The notes: generated by a model not told the origin, from the sequence alone. DNA of 64,000 bases from Scylla paramamosain (GCF_035594125.1 NC_087151.1:21660636-21724635); one strand, 5' to 3'; positions 20,391 to 36,950 are shown, counted from the first letter of the stretch. Numbers and translations: made by a program.

Positions 20391-20411
20391 CATGAACCGC
20401 GACGGTTCATG
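20391..20411 (+). other. 9-bp hairpin at RTE 5' end
   Basis: 'catgaaccg', loop 'cga', 'cggttcatg': a perfect stem starting 10 nt inside the element. Upstream, 'gttatgt' (20371-20377) and 'acataac' (20381-20387) form a second short inverted repeat across the insertion junction. A structural role in RNA processing or translation is possible but not shown. Confidence 0.6.
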
Positions 20412-20622
20412 GGCCTACTCCACATGAACAAGGAACTGTGTAACTTTGAAGAAGTGTCGCGGCTTACCCTAACCTGCAGGCTTGCCCGGGGACTAGTAGG
20501 AGATTCCCTGTAACCAGTTGGGGGCAATAAGCAGCAGGAAAGGACTAATTAACAGTTCCGAAGAGCCAGGATAGGCCTAGCAAGCCACTGGTGTTACAGT
20601 TTTTGCTCAAGAAACGCAGAAC

Positions 20623-23577
20623 GTGCCTCGGAATCGGACTGACCAAAGGGTAACGAACCGGAATGGAACTGGACATGAAAATAGGAAACAAAAGACAATA
20701 AAGATTGCAACGATAAACTTGGCAACATTCATGGATAAAGAAGAGGAAATAATAGAGATGATGAAGGAAAGAAAGCTGGAAATCGTTGGATTATGTGAAA
20801 CTAGAATCAAAGGGAAAGGAGAAAAAACATTACATGAAAATTATAAGATCATGTATAGTGGTAATGAGGATGGAAGACATGGGGTTGCTATAATGATGTC
20901 ACCACTGATGGCAGAAAGGATGGACAGTATGGACTGCAGAAATGAGAGAGTGATGGGTATAACGTTAACTATAGATCAGACAAAAATTAGCATTATCCAA
21001 ACATATGCTCCACAACAGGGCAGAAGTCTGAGGGAGAAAGAGCAGTTTTATGAAACTCTACAGGAAATGACAGAAACAATAAGACATCACGAGAATGTCA
21101 TTGTCATGGGAGACATGAATGGACATATCGGACAGAATAGAGATGGAGTAGAGCACGTCATCGGAGAGTTTAGCATTGGCGAAAGGAACCAGGAGGGAGA
21201 AAGAATAATAGATTATTGTGTGATGAATAACATGTCCATTATGAATACTTATTATAAACATCAGGAGAGCCATAAATGGACATGGTATCGGTGGAATGAA
21301 GCACAACAAGGATATACTGAGAGGTCAATGATTGACCTGTTTCTCACCAACAAGAAAAACTTATTTAAAGATGTTAGGACTATACCATCTGTGTCCTTAG
21401 ACTCTGACCACAGGTTGGTGGTGGCTAAATTAAAAATTGTAAAACCAAAGGAAAAAGTCAAGAAAAAGCAAAAGAGATTCAAACTGGAAAACCTCAAGGA
21501 CGAAGAGAAGAAGCAAGCACTACGGCAACTGGTAACATTACGAAAACCAACCGAACTGGAATTGGAAGAAATGAACATAGAAGAACAATGGAATAAATTC
21601 AAGAACACTGTGTATGGGGCAGCTGAGGAGACAGTTGGTATTAAAATCAAATATGGAACCAAAAAGAAAAGTACTGCATGGTGGACTTATGATGTTAAGG
21701 AAGCAGTCAAAGAAAAAACAAGATCTTTCAGAAAATGGATGAAAACAAGAAACATTGAAGATAGAGAAGATTACGTAGATAAACGAAACAGTGCAGAAGC
21801 AACCAAAAGAGCAGCCAAGGAGGACATGTGGATCAAGATTGGTCAAGATCTAGAGAGAGACGTAGAAGGAACAAGAAAATTATTGTATAGCATGGCTAAG
21901 AACTATAGGAAAGGAAATAACGAATCAACATATGCAATAATGAACAAAACAGGAGAATTACTAACAAAACCACAGGAGATTGAAGAAAGATGGAGAGAAT
22001 ACTTCCAAGAACTTCTAAATGTGGAGGATGTGGAAGTGGATGAAGAGCGGAATCTAGATATACAGGAAGAACAAGGAGAGAACCCAAATGAGATCAGTAC
22101 AGAGGAAGTGAAGGATGAACTAAAGAAGATGAGAAGCGGCAAAGTCCCGGGGGACGACGAGCTCCCTATAGAGCTATTTAAAGCTGCTGGGGAAGAATGT
22201 GTAGAGTGGATGAGGTACATTTTCAGTAATGCGTGGAAAGAGGAAAAAGTGCCCCATGACTGGCACAAAGCAATAGTATGTCCAATATATAAGAAAGGCA
22301 GTAAAACAGATTGTGTAAATTATAGAGGTATATCCCTGTTATCTCGTGTTGGAAAATTGTACGAAAGAATAGTTGAGAAAAGATTAAGAACCTGTGTCGA
22401 GGAGAAACTAGGAATATGGCAGTATGGTTTCAGGCCCAATAGGAGCACGACAGATCTAGTGTTCACTTTAAAGATGATAATGGAGAAGAGTTGGGAGTGG
22501 AGCATTGATAAATATGTGGCTTTTATAGATCTGGAAAAAGCCTTTGATAGAATTAGAAGAGATTGCTTGTGGAGAGTCTTACAACATCAAGACTACGGCA
22601 TAAACTCTAAACTGATACGAGTAATTAAGAGTATATATAAGAACACGGAGAGCAGAGTCAAGAACAGAGAGCTGGAGAGTGAATGGTTTAGCATTAAGAC
22701 AGGAGTGAGACAAGGGGGAGTGCTCTCTCCTTTGCTATTCATTATATACATGGACAGATGCCTGAAGGAAGTGTGTGTAAGGGAGGATAAAGAGATCACG
22801 CTGGCCTATGCAGACGATGTCGCTGTCGTGACAGGAAGCCAACAAGATCTTCAAGAGGCCATGACAAGATGGAATGATGTCTTAAATAGGGAAGGAATGA
22901 GAATGAACAAACAAAAAACAGAAATAATGAAAGTTGGCAGAATAAAGGAGGAATGTAATATTTACATAGATAACGTTAAACTGAAGCAGACCGACAAATT
23001 TTGTTATCTGGGAGTACTTTTCGACGAGGAAAACAGACAGAATATAGAAATTTTAAATAGAATACAGAAGTACAATGCAAATGTCAGTGCATTGTATCCC
23101 ATACTTAAAGATAAGAATATTCCAACAAAAGCTAGAACCATAATATTTACAACAATGCTAAGACCAGTACTTCTATATGGGTCAGAAACTTGGACACTGA
23201 CAACAAGAACATCATCACAAATACAAGCAGCAGAAATGAGAGTTCTGAGAATGATCCGAGGTGTGACCAGACTTGATAGAATTAAAAATGAAGAAACCAG
23301 AGAGAGATTACGGATAACATCTATACTGAAGATAATTGAAAAGAACAAATTGAGATGGTATGGACATGTCCAAAGAATGGAAGATACAAGATACGCAAGG
23401 AAGTTTCTGGAATGGGTTCCTCTAGGCAGGAGGCCGGTGGGACGACCTAGGAAGCGATGGATGCAGGGAGTTGAAGAAGCTACTGAACGAAGAGGAAGAA
23501 ATCTACAAGAAATAACCAGAGATGAGGATTTCATGGATAGAGACCTTTGGAGAAGATTTGTAGAGGCCGGACACTGA
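20623..23577 (+). CDS. RTE endonuclease/reverse transcriptase, intact, 984 aa
   Basis: Encodes both enzymes for target-primed reverse transcription: an endonuclease that nicks chromosomal DNA and a reverse transcriptase that copies the element's RNA at the nick. The apurinic-type endonuclease covers roughly residues 27-273: N32 in TINLATF, E59 in LCETR, YAPQ at 128-131, D164 and N166 in VMGDMNGHIG, D238 in SMIDLFL, and D262-H263 in SLDSDHRLV. The RT covers about 490-780: NYRGISLLS (566-574), GFRPNRSTTDLVF (602-614), FIDLEKAFD with catalytic D636, RQGGVLSPLLF (696-706) and YADD (729-732). The C-terminus has LRWYGHVQRMED (910-921) and the basic GRRPVGRPRKRW (935-946). The length is usual for RTE proteins and there is no stop or frameshift. 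The start is the first in-frame ATG after the leader. It may be active; promoter and expression cannot be judged. Confidence 0.95.
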   Translation: MPRNRTDQRVTNRNGTGHENRKQKTIKIATINLATFMDKEEEIIEMMKERKLEIVGLCETRIKGKGEKTLHENYKIMYSGNEDGRHGVAIMMSPLMAERMDSMDCRNERVMGITLTIDQTKISIIQTYAPQQGRSLREKEQFYETLQEMTETIRHHENVIVMGDMNGHIGQNRDGVEHVIGEFSIGERNQEGERIIDYCVMNNMSIMNTYYKHQESHKWTWYRWNEAQQGYTERSMIDLFLTNKKNLFKDVRTIPSVSLDSDHRLVVAKLKIVKPKEKVKKKQKRFKLENLKDEEKKQALRQLVTLRKPTELELEEMNIEEQWNKFKNTVYGAAEETVGIKIKYGTKKKSTAWWTYDVKEAVKEKTRSFRKWMKTRNIEDREDYVDKRNSAEATKRAAKEDMWIKIGQDLERDVEGTRKLLYSMAKNYRKGNNESTYAIMNKTGELLTKPQEIEERWREYFQELLNVEDVEVDEERNLDIQEEQGENPNEISTEEVKDELKKMRSGKVPGDDELPIELFKAAGEECVEWMRYIFSNAWKEEKVPHDWHKAIVCPIYKKGSKTDCVNYRGISLLSRVGKLYERIVEKRLRTCVEEKLGIWQYGFRPNRSTTDLVFTLKMIMEKSWEWSIDKYVAFIDLEKAFDRIRRDCLWRVLQHQDYGINSKLIRVIKSIYKNTESRVKNRELESEWFSIKTGVRQGGVLSPLLFIIYMDRCLKEVCVREDKEITLAYADDVAVVTGSQQDLQEAMTRWNDVLNREGMRMNKQKTEIMKVGRIKEECNIYIDNVKLKQTDKFCYLGVLFDEENRQNIEILNRIQKYNANVSALYPILKDKNIPTKARTIIFTTMLRPVLLYGSETWTLTTRTSSQIQAAEMRVLRMIRGVTRLDRIKNEETRERLRITSILKIIEKNKLRWYGHVQRMEDTRYARKFLEWVPLGRRPVGRPRKRWMQGVEEATERRGRNLQEITRDEDFMDRDLWRRFVEAGH

Positions 23578-23620
23578 CAGGCATTGCCTACCTTGCGTCT
23601 GGTGAGAAAGGTGGTGAGAA

Positions 23621-23627
23621 ATGTACA
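23621..23627. repeat. RTE target-site duplication, right copy
   Basis: 'atgtaca', directly following the element's 3' end 'ggtggtgagaa'. Pairs with 20374-20380. Confidence 0.85.
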
Positions 23628-23832
23628 GAAACGCCAAAATGCAAAGAAATATGCAACACCAAAACGCAATGAAATAGCTTATCCTATATGGGGAAACTAA
23701 AGAACATTATGAAGAAAGTGTATTATTAAATTTTTTGAGCATCTTAGGTACCAAAACTTGAAAACGCATGAATAAATATTTAAAGTGTATTTCACATTGT
23801 TAGGTACTAAACCTCAAAAAAAAATAATAAAA

Positions 23833-24043
<211 letters not shown>

Positions 24044-26195
24044 CTTATATGGGCAAAAGGAAACGAGATTTCGAGAAACATGTCTTTTGAGTATTTATAA
24101 GTGTGTTAGGGGCCATATTGCAAAAAAAGCATGGAAAGCAACCTATATGTGAAAAACAAAGGAACATTACCAATAACGTATATTTTCAGTGTTTTTTGAG
24201 CTACGTACGTACCAAAACTCTAAAACGAATGGAGAGCACCCTTTATGGAGAAACAGAATAATATCATCAAAACAAGTACTTTCAGTGTTTCTGAGCTTCT
24301 TACGTAGAGAATGCCAAAATCCATGAAAAGTACTCCAAGTGGGAAACAGAAAGACATAACGAGAAACGTGAATTATAAGTGTTTTTGAACTCCTTAGGTA
24401 TAAAAAAAAACAAAAACGCATGAATAGCACTCTATATGGAGAGATAGAATAACATTACCAAAAACGCGTATTTTCAGTGTATTTTACATTGTTAGTTAGA
24501 AAAACACCAACATGCAAGCAAAACACCCTATATTGTTAATAGAAATGACATATCAAAAACGTGTCTTCTTTAGAAATCTTCCTATATGGAAAAACTGAAC
24601 AACATTACCAAAAACCGTGAATTTTGAGTGCTTTTGAGCTTGTTACGTACAAAATTGCAAAACTGCAAAAATGCATGGAAAATACCCTACATAGGCAAAA
24701 GAAGGAAAATTACGAGAAACGCGTATTATGTGTTTTTTAGATTCGTAGTTATCAAAACGCTAAAACGCACAAATAGCAATCTATATAAAGAATCTCAACA
24801 ACTTTACCAAAAACGTGTATTTTGAGGATTTTTAACATATTTAGATACCAAAACGCCAAAAATGCATTCAAACCACGCTCTAGGGAGAAATAAAAAAAAA
24901 AAATAATAATAATTTCCAGAAACATGTCTTTTGAGTGTTTATGAGCGTGTTAGGCACCAAAACGTTTAAAAGCATAGAAAGCACCCTATATGAGAAAACA
25001 AAACAACATTACCAAAAACGTGTCTCCTTTTTTTCAGCTACTTACGTAGCAAAACGCTAAAGTGCATGTAAAACAATAATAATACCAGAAACATATATTT
25101 TGAGTGTTTTGAGCCCATATATACAAAAACAGCAAAATGCCTGAACATTAACCAGTATGGGGAAACGTAAAGACATTAAGAGAAACGTGTATCATGGCTG
25201 TTTTTTTTAAGTTTCTTAGATACTAAAAAGCTAAAACGCATGTATAGCACTTCAGATGGAGAAATAGAACATTACCAGAAAACGTACCCTTTCAGTGTAT
25301 TTTACATTATTAGGTAGGAAAACTCCAAATTGGATGCAAAACACCCTATATGGAGAAAAGAAACAATATTAAAAAAAAAAAAAACTTCGTTTTTAAGTGT
25401 TTATGAGCGTTTTAGGCACCATGAACATTTAAGGCTAAAAAGCATGGAGAAAAAAAAAATATTAATAAAAATGAGTCTTTTGAGAGCTTTCAGATACATA
25501 CCAAAACGCTAAGACGCTGGCAAAATACCCTTTAAGGAGAAACACAATAACTTTTAACAATAAACGTGTATTATGTGTTTTTAGCTTCCAAGGTATTAAA
25601 ACACTAAAACGCACAAATAGCACTCTATATGGAGAACATTACCAAAACGTGTATTTTGAGTGTTTTTCACATTGTTAGGTACTTTAACACCAAAGTACAT
25701 TCAAAGCATTCTCTATACGGAAAAGAAAAGAATATTTCCAGAACATTGTCTTTTGAATGTTTATGAGTATGTTAGGCACCAAAATCTATAAATCATGGAA
25801 AGTTTTCTATATGGGAAAACAAATTATTATTATCGAAAACGTGTCTTTTGGTTGTTTTTGAGCTACTTACGTGCCAAAACGATAATACGTATAGAAAACT
25901 TCCTTCATGGAGAAATAGAATAACATTACCAGAAACAATAATTTCAAGTGTTTTGAGAATTTTACGTACAAAAACGCCAAAATGCATGCTAAGTACCCTA
26001 TATGGTGAAACGAAAAGACACTACGACAAACGTGTATTATGAGTGTTTTTGAGCTTCTTAGGTAACAAAACGAGAAAACGCATAAATAACGCTATATATG
26101 GAGAAACATAACTATATTACCAAAAACGTGTATTTTCAGTGTATTTCACATTTGTAGGTACCAAAACCTTAAAATGTATGCAAAACCTATATGGT

Positions 26196-26460
<265 letters not shown>

Positions 26461-26860
26461 ATGAAAAAAAAAAATCTAAAAATGTGTCTTTTCAGTGTTT
26501 ATGAGCTTGTTAAACGCTAAAGAGTACGAAAAACAGCATCTGTTCGAAAACAAAAAACAACTTTAACAAAAAACGTGTTTTTTGACTGATTTTCAGCTAT
26601 TTACGTACCAGATCACATGGAAAAAAAAAAAACCTTGATGAAAAAACCCAATAACATTACCAGAAACAAGTAATTTGAGTGTTTCCACCCTATTACAAAA
26701 TCGCCAAGATGCATTACAAAGGACCCTATATAGGGAAACGAAGAGATATTATGAGAAACGTGTATTTTGAATGTTTTTGAGCATCTTAGATACTAAAACA
26801 TTAAAACACATGAATATCACTTTATATGAAGAAACAAAAACATTAACAATATTAGACACC

Positions 26861-26886
26861 AAAACAAGTATAAAAGTACTTGTTTT
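26861..26886. other. Inversion junction 1 (array orientation flips)
   Basis: Forward monomers end and reverse ones begin here. The point is marked by a 10-bp inverted repeat 'aaaacaagta' - 'taaaag' - 'tacttgtttt'. Sequence to the right is the reverse complement of the array from about 24285 downwards. Identical at 49216-49241. Confidence 0.85.
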
Positions 26887-28060
<1,174 letters not shown>

Positions 28061-28162
28061 CATAATACATGTTTTTTTTTTTTTTTTTCCATAATGTGTG
28101 CCTTTACTTTAGTGTATTTTCAATGTTCAAAAACACTCCGAATACTTTTTTTTTTTTTTTTT

Positions 28163-29005
28163 ATGCAAGAAGAACACTGGCCAAGGGCAACAAAAATCCA
28201 ATAAAAAAATATGGCCACTGAAATGCCAGTCCCATAAAAGGGTCAAAGCAGTGGTCAAAAATTGGTGAATAAGTGTCTTGAAACCTCCCTCTTGAAGGAA
28301 TTAGAGTCATAGGAAAGTGTAAATACCGAAGCAGGCAGGGAGTTCCAGAGTTTACCAGAGAAAGGGATGAATGATTGAGAATACTGGTTAACTCTTGCGT
28401 TAAAGAGGTGGACAGAATAGGGGTGGGAGAAAGAAGAAAGTCTTGTGCAGCAAGGCCGCGGAAGGAGGGGAGGCATGCAGTTAGTAAGATCAGAAGAGCA
28501 GTTAGCATGAAAATAGCGGTAGAAGACAGCTAGATATGCAACATTGCGGCGGTGAGAGAGAAACTGAAGACAGTCAGTTAGAGGAGAGGAGTTGATGAGA
28601 CGAAAAGCTTTTGATTCCACCCTGTCTAGAAGAGCAGTATGAGTGGAAACCCCCAGACATGTGAAGTAAACTCCATACAAGGACGGATAAGGCCCTTGTA
28701 CCGAGTTAGCAGCTGGGAGGGTGAGAAAAACTGGCGGGTACGTCTCAGAACACCTAACATCATAGAAGCTGTTTTAGCTAGAGATGAGATGTGAATTTTC
28801 CAGTTCAGATTATAAGTAAAGGACAGACCGAGTATGTTCAGTGTAGAAGAGGGGGACAGTTGAGTGTCATTGAAGAAGAGGGGATAGTTGTCTGGAAGGT
28901 TGTGTCGAGTTGATAGATGGAGGAATTGAGTTTTTGAGGCATTGAACAATATCAAGTTTGCGCTGCCCCAATCAAAAATTTTAGGAAGATCAGAAGTCAA
29001 GCGTT
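28163..29005 (-). pseudogene. LINE-J 3' fragment, unit copy 1
   Basis: Inverted copy of the insertion at 19023-19870. It encodes the same C-terminal pieces ([53 protein letters not shown]) in two frames split near 28650. No RT catalytic motifs. Confidence 0.9.
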
Positions 29006-31584
<2,579 letters not shown>

Positions 31585-31595
31585 ATGTCCCCCGG
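31585..31595 (+). other. Junction filler between array and RTE, copy 1
   Basis: 'atgtcccccgg' matches neither the array nor the RTE at this point. Its 'gtccccc' is the reverse complement of 'gggggac' 18 bp further on, giving a small hairpin (31586-31611). Present unchanged in all four units. Confidence 0.8.
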
Positions 31596-32557
31596 GGCAA
31601 AGCCCAGGGGGACGACGAGCTCCCTATAGAGCTATTTAAAGCTGCTGGGGAAGAATGTGTAGAGTGGATGAGGTACATTTTCAGTAATGCGTGGAAAGAG
31701 GAGAAAGTGCCCCATGACTGGCACATAGCAATAGTATGTCCAATATATAAGAAAGGCAGTAAAACAGATTGTGCAAATTATAGAGGTATATCCCTGTTAT
31801 CTCATGTTGGAAAATTGTACGAAAGAATAGTTGAGAAAAGATTAAGAACCTGTGTCGAGGAGAAACTAGGAATATGGCAGTATGGTTTCAGGCCCAATAG
31901 GAGCACGACAGATCTAGTGTTCACTTTAAAGATGATAACGGAGAAGAGTTGGGAGTGGAGCATTGATAAATATGTGTCTTTTATAGATCTGGAAAAAGCC
32001 TTTGATAAAATTAGAAGAGATTGCTTGTGGAGAGTCTTACAACATCAAGACTATGGCATAAACTCTAAACTGATACGAGTAATTAAGAGTATATATAAGA
32101 ACACGGAGAGCAGAGTCAAGAACAGAGAGCTGGAGAGTGAATGGTTTAGCATTAAGACAGGAGTGAGACAAGGGGGAGTGCTCTCTCCTTTGCTATTCAT
32201 TATATACATGGACAGATGCCTGAAGGAAGTGTGTGTAAGGGAGGATAAAGAGATCACGCTGGCCTATGCAGACGATGTCGCTGTCGTGACAGGAAGCCAA
32301 CAAGATCTTCAAGAGGCCATGACAAGATGGAATGATGTCTTAAATAGGGAAGGAATGAGAATGAACAAACAAAAAAACAGAGATAATGAAAGTTGGCAGA
32401 ATAAAGGAGGAATGTAATATTTACATAGAAAACGTTAAACTGAAGCAGACCGACAAATTTTGTTATCTGGGAGTACTTTTCGACGAGGAAAACAGACAGA
32501 ATATAGAAATTTTAAATAGAATACAGAAGTACAATGCAAATGTCAGTGCATTGTATC
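31596..32557 (+). pseudogene. RTE fragment, unit copy 1 (RT core, frameshifted)
   Basis: Corresponds to 22138-23098 of the full element. It begins after the endonuclease, at residues GKVPGDDELP, and includes FIDLEKAFDKI, RQGGVLSPLLF and YADD. A one-base gain in the A-run after MNKQK (about 32375) shifts the frame, giving a false end at 32417. D-to-K-type coding change: FDKI here, FDRI in the other copies. It stops at 'gcattgtatc', where reverse array resumes. Not functional: no endonuclease, no C-terminus. Confidence 0.95.
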
Positions 32558-32655
32558 ATAATACATGTTTTTTTTTTTTTTTCCATAATGTGTGCCTTTA
32601 CTTTAGTGTATTTTCAATGTTCAAAAACACTCCGAATACTTTTTTTTTTTTTTTT

Positions 32656-33497
32656 ATGCAAGAAGAACACTGGCCAAGGGCAACAAAAATCCAATAAAAA
32701 AATATGGCCACTGAAATGCCAGTCCCATAAAAGGGTCAAAGCAGTGGTCAAAAATTGGTGAATAAGTGTCTTGAAACCTCCCTCTTGAAGGAATTAGAGT
32801 CATAGGAAAGTGTAAATACCGAAGCAGGCAGGGAGTTCCAGAGTTTACCAGAGAAAGGGATGAATGATTGAGAATACTGGTTAACTCTTGCGTTAAAGAG
32901 GTGGACAGAATAGGGGTGGGAGAAAGAAGAAAGTCTTGTGCAGCAAGGCCGCGGAAGGAGGGGAGGCATGCAGTTAGTAAGATCAGAAGAGCAGTTAGCA
33001 TGAAAATAGCGGTAGAAGACAGCTAGATATGCAACATTGCGGCGGTGAGAAGGAAACTGAAGACAGTCAGTTAGAGGAGAGGAGTTGATGAGACGAAAAG
33101 CTTTTGATTCCACCCTGTCTAGAAGAGCAGTATGAGTGGAAACCCCCAGACATGTGAAGCAAACTCCATACAAGGACGGATAAGGCCCTTGTACCGAGTT
33201 AGCAGCTGGGAGGGTGAGAAAAACTGGCGGGTACGTCTCAGAACACCTAACATCATAGAAGCTGTTTTAGCTAGAGATGAGATGTGAATTTTCCAGTTCA
33301 GATTATAAGTAAAGGACAGACCGAGTATGTTCAGTGTAGAAGAGGGGGACAGTTGAGTGTCATTGAAGAAGAGGGGATAGTTGTCTGGAAGGTTGTCTCG
33401 AGTTGATAGATGGAGGAATTGAGTTTTTGAGGCATTGAACAATATCAAGTTTGCGCTGCCCCAATCAAAAATTTTAGGAAGATCAGAAGTCAAGCGT
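32656..33497 (-). pseudogene. LINE-J 3' fragment, unit copy 2
   Basis: Same fragment as 28163-29005, with scattered single-base changes. Confidence 0.9.
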
Positions 33498-34248
33498 TCT
33501 TTGGTAGTTATTATGTTTCTCAGTAAGGGATCTTTTCGATGTAATTTAGCTTTTTTTGGTATGTAAGAAGCAAAACAAAAAAAGGTATGGTAATGTTGTT
33601 TTCTTTTCCCATATAAAGTGCTTTTCCATGTTTAACGTTTTAATGCCTAGCCCGGTCATAAACACTCAAAAGAGACGTTTCTGGAATTCTCGTTTCTTTT
33701 CCCAATATAGGATGCTTTCCATGCTTTTTAGAATTTTGGTGACTAAGATGCAAAAAATAGTAAAAAAAAAAAAACATTTCTTCCACTGTCGTTTTGTTTC
33801 TCCATACATGGAGAAGCTTTGTACCATCTTGGCGTTTTGGTACCAAACAATGTTAAAACCACTGAAAATTCACGTTTTTGGTAAAGTTGTTGTCTTTCTC
33901 CATATCGAGTGATATTAATGCATTTTCCCGTTTGATACCTAAGAAGCTCAAAAACGAGCATAAGACATCTTTCTTGTAAAATCTTTTCGTTTCTCCATAG
34001 TGTATTTTCCATGCATTTTGACATTTTATAATATAACAAGCCCAAAAACACTCAGAATATATGTTTTTTTGGAAAAGTTACTTTGTTTAGTTATAAAGGG
34101 TGTTTTGCATGTGTTTTCAGCGTTTTGGTAAATAAAACGTTGAAAAAAGAATAATAAAAGAAAAAAACATGTATTTATTCTTTTGAACTTGTATGTAAGG
34201 AGATTTCCATGTTTTTTTTGCATTTTGGTGTCTAACATGCTCCAAAAC

Positions 34249-34394
<146 letters not shown>

Positions 34395-35890
34395 TTTGGC
34401 GTTTTGGTACCTAACAATGTGAAAACGCTGAAATTGCACGTTTTTGGTAATGTAGTTCTGTTTCTGTATATAAAGTGCTTTTCATGTGTTGTAGCATTTT
34501 CATATCTAAGAAGCTGAGATTCATTTGCATGCATTTTGGCATTTTTTCTACGTAACACACCCATAAACGCTCAAAATACACGTTTTCGGTAAAGCTATTG
34601 TGTTTCTCAAAACACAAAACGTTTTACATCCGTTTTTTGCATTTTGGTACGTAGATAGCTCAAGAACACTAAAAAAAAAAAAAAGTTTTATAGTAATGTT
34701 TTGGTTTGGTAAGGTTTTTTCATATAGGAAAAACAAAATATATGTTTTAGCGTTTTGGTACATAAGAAGCTGAAAAACACTCAAAATGCAGGTTTTGGGT
34801 AATTATTTATATTACTATATTGAATGTTTTGCTCCCATTTTGGCATTTTGGTACCTAACAGTATGAAAAATAATCAAAATAATTTTTCTCTTTGGTAATG
34901 ATGTTGTTTCTCCATATAGAGTTCTATTAACAGGTTTTAGCGTTTTGGTAACTAAAAAAGCTAAAAAAAAAAACGCAGATAATACACGTATCTGGTAATA
35001 CATTTTTAGTTTCCCCATACAGGGTGTTTTCAGTAAAGTTTTATTTTTTTTTCTTTTATTTCCATGTAGTGTGATTTCCATGCTTTTTAGTGTTTTGGTG
35101 CCTAACATGCTTAAAAACACTCAAAAGACACGTTTTTGGTAATGTCGTTTGGTTTCTATTTATAGAGAGCTTTGTATGTATTCTAGTCTATTGGTACCTA
35201 AGAATGTGAACTCAAAATACTCGGTTTTTGGTAATGTCGTTCTGTTTCTCTATATAAAGTGCTCAAAAACTCTTATAACACAGGTTTCTCGTTATGTCTT
35301 TTCGTTTCCCCATATAGAGTACTTTGCATGCATTTTGCCATTTTCTACATAACAAGCACAAAAAAAATAAATAAAAACACACGTTTTTGATGAAGTTATT
35401 GTGTTTATAAATTGTGTTTTAGCTGCGTTTTACCGCCTTGATGCGTACCTCAAAACATTCAAAAGACACTTTTTTTTTTATTTGATATGTTTTTTCCATA
35501 TAAGGTGCTTTCTATGCTTTTTTTTTATTTTATTACCTAATATGCCCATAAACACTCAAAAGACATATATCTGGAAATGTAGTTTCTTTTCGCCATATTG
35601 GGTGCGTTGCACGCATTTTCGCGTTTGGTACCTAACAATGTGAAATACACTGAAAAGATCCATTTTTTGTAATGTTATTCTTTTTCTCCATATAAAGCGC
35701 TATTTATGCGTTTTAGCGTTTTGGTATCTAAGAAGCTCAACAACACTCATAATACACGTCTCCTGTAAGGTCCTTTCATTTTCTCTTTATAGTGTATCTT
35801 CCATGCTTTTTGGCGTTTTTATACGTAACAAGCTCAAAAAGACTTAGAATACCTGTTTTTTGTTAATGTTTTTATGTTTATGTCCCCCGG

Positions 35891-36852
35891 GGCAAAGCCC
35901 AGGGGGACGACGAGCTCCCTATAGAGCTATTTAAAGCTGCTGGGGAAGAATGTGTAGAGTGGATGAGGTACATTTTCAGTAATGCGTGGAAAGAGGAGAA
36001 AGTGCCCCATGACTGGCACATAGCAATAGTATGTCCAATATATAAGAAAGGCAGTAAAACAGATTGTGCAAATTATAGAGGTATATCCCTGTTATCTCAT
36101 GTTGGAAAATTGTACGAAAGAATAGTTGAGAAAAGATTAAGAACCTGTGTCGAGGAGAAACTAGGAATATGGCAGTATGGTTTCAGGCCCAATAGGAGCA
36201 CGACAGATCTAGTGTTCACTTTAAAGATGATAACGGAGAAGAGTTGGGAGTGGAGCATTGATAAATATGTGTCTCTTATAGATCTGGAAAAAGCCTTTGA
36301 TAGAATTAGAAGAGATTGCTTGTGGAGAGTCTTACAACATCAAGACTATGGCATAAACTCTAAACTGATACGAGTAATTAAGAGTATATATAAGAACACG
36401 GAGAGCAGAGTCAAGAACAGAGAGCTGGAGAGTGAATGGTTTAGCATTAAGACAGGAGTGAGACAAGGGGGAGTGCTCTCTCCTTTGCTATTCATTATAT
36501 ACATGGACAGATGCCTGAAGGAAGTGTGTGTAAGGGAGGATAAAGAGATCACGCTGGCCTATGCAGACGATGTCGCTGTCGTGACAGGAAGCCAACAAGA
36601 TCTTCAAGAGGCCATGACAAGATGGAATGATGTCTTACATAGGGAAGGAATGAGAATGAACAAACAAAAAAACAGAGATAATGAAAGTTGGCAGAATAAA
36701 GGAGGAATGTAATATTTACATAGAAAACGTTAAACTGAAGCAGACCGACAAATTTTGTTATCTGGGAGTACTTTTCGACGAGGAAAACAGACAGAATATA
36801 GAAATTTTAAATAGAATACAGAAGTACAATGCAAATGTCAGTGCATTGTATC
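35891..36852 (+). pseudogene. RTE fragment, unit copy 2
   Basis: Same 962-bp RT-core segment, filler and frameshift as copy 1. One coding change is visible, LIDLEKAFDRI where the others have FIDLEKAFD. Frame broken after MNKQK. Confidence 0.95.
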
Positions 36853-36950
36853 ATAATACATGTTTTTTTTTTTTTTTTTCCATAATGTGTGCCTTTACTT
36901 TAGTGTATTTTCAATGTTCAAAAACACTCCGAATACTTTTTTTTTTTTTT

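Larger units (their letters stand above)
20381..23620 (+). mobile_element. Full-length RTE-type non-LTR retrotransposon
   Basis: A 3240-bp element with a 242-bp 5' leader, one open reading frame and a very short 3' UTR (23578-23620, no poly-A). A single APE-RT ORF and a short tail without poly-A fit the RTE clade. Both boundaries are fixed by the 7-bp duplication and by two allelic-like empty sites in the inverted copies of this locus. The leader (20381-20622) is richer in G+C than the array around it. Four 3'-part copies of this same insertion occur at 31596-46086. Confidence 0.92.

Noticed and set aside
23004..23669. 221-residue antisense frame over the RTE C-terminus (and its duplicate at 45470-46135)
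   Set aside because: It lies wholly opposite the conserved RTE coding frame and its sequence is explained by that frame; no known motif.
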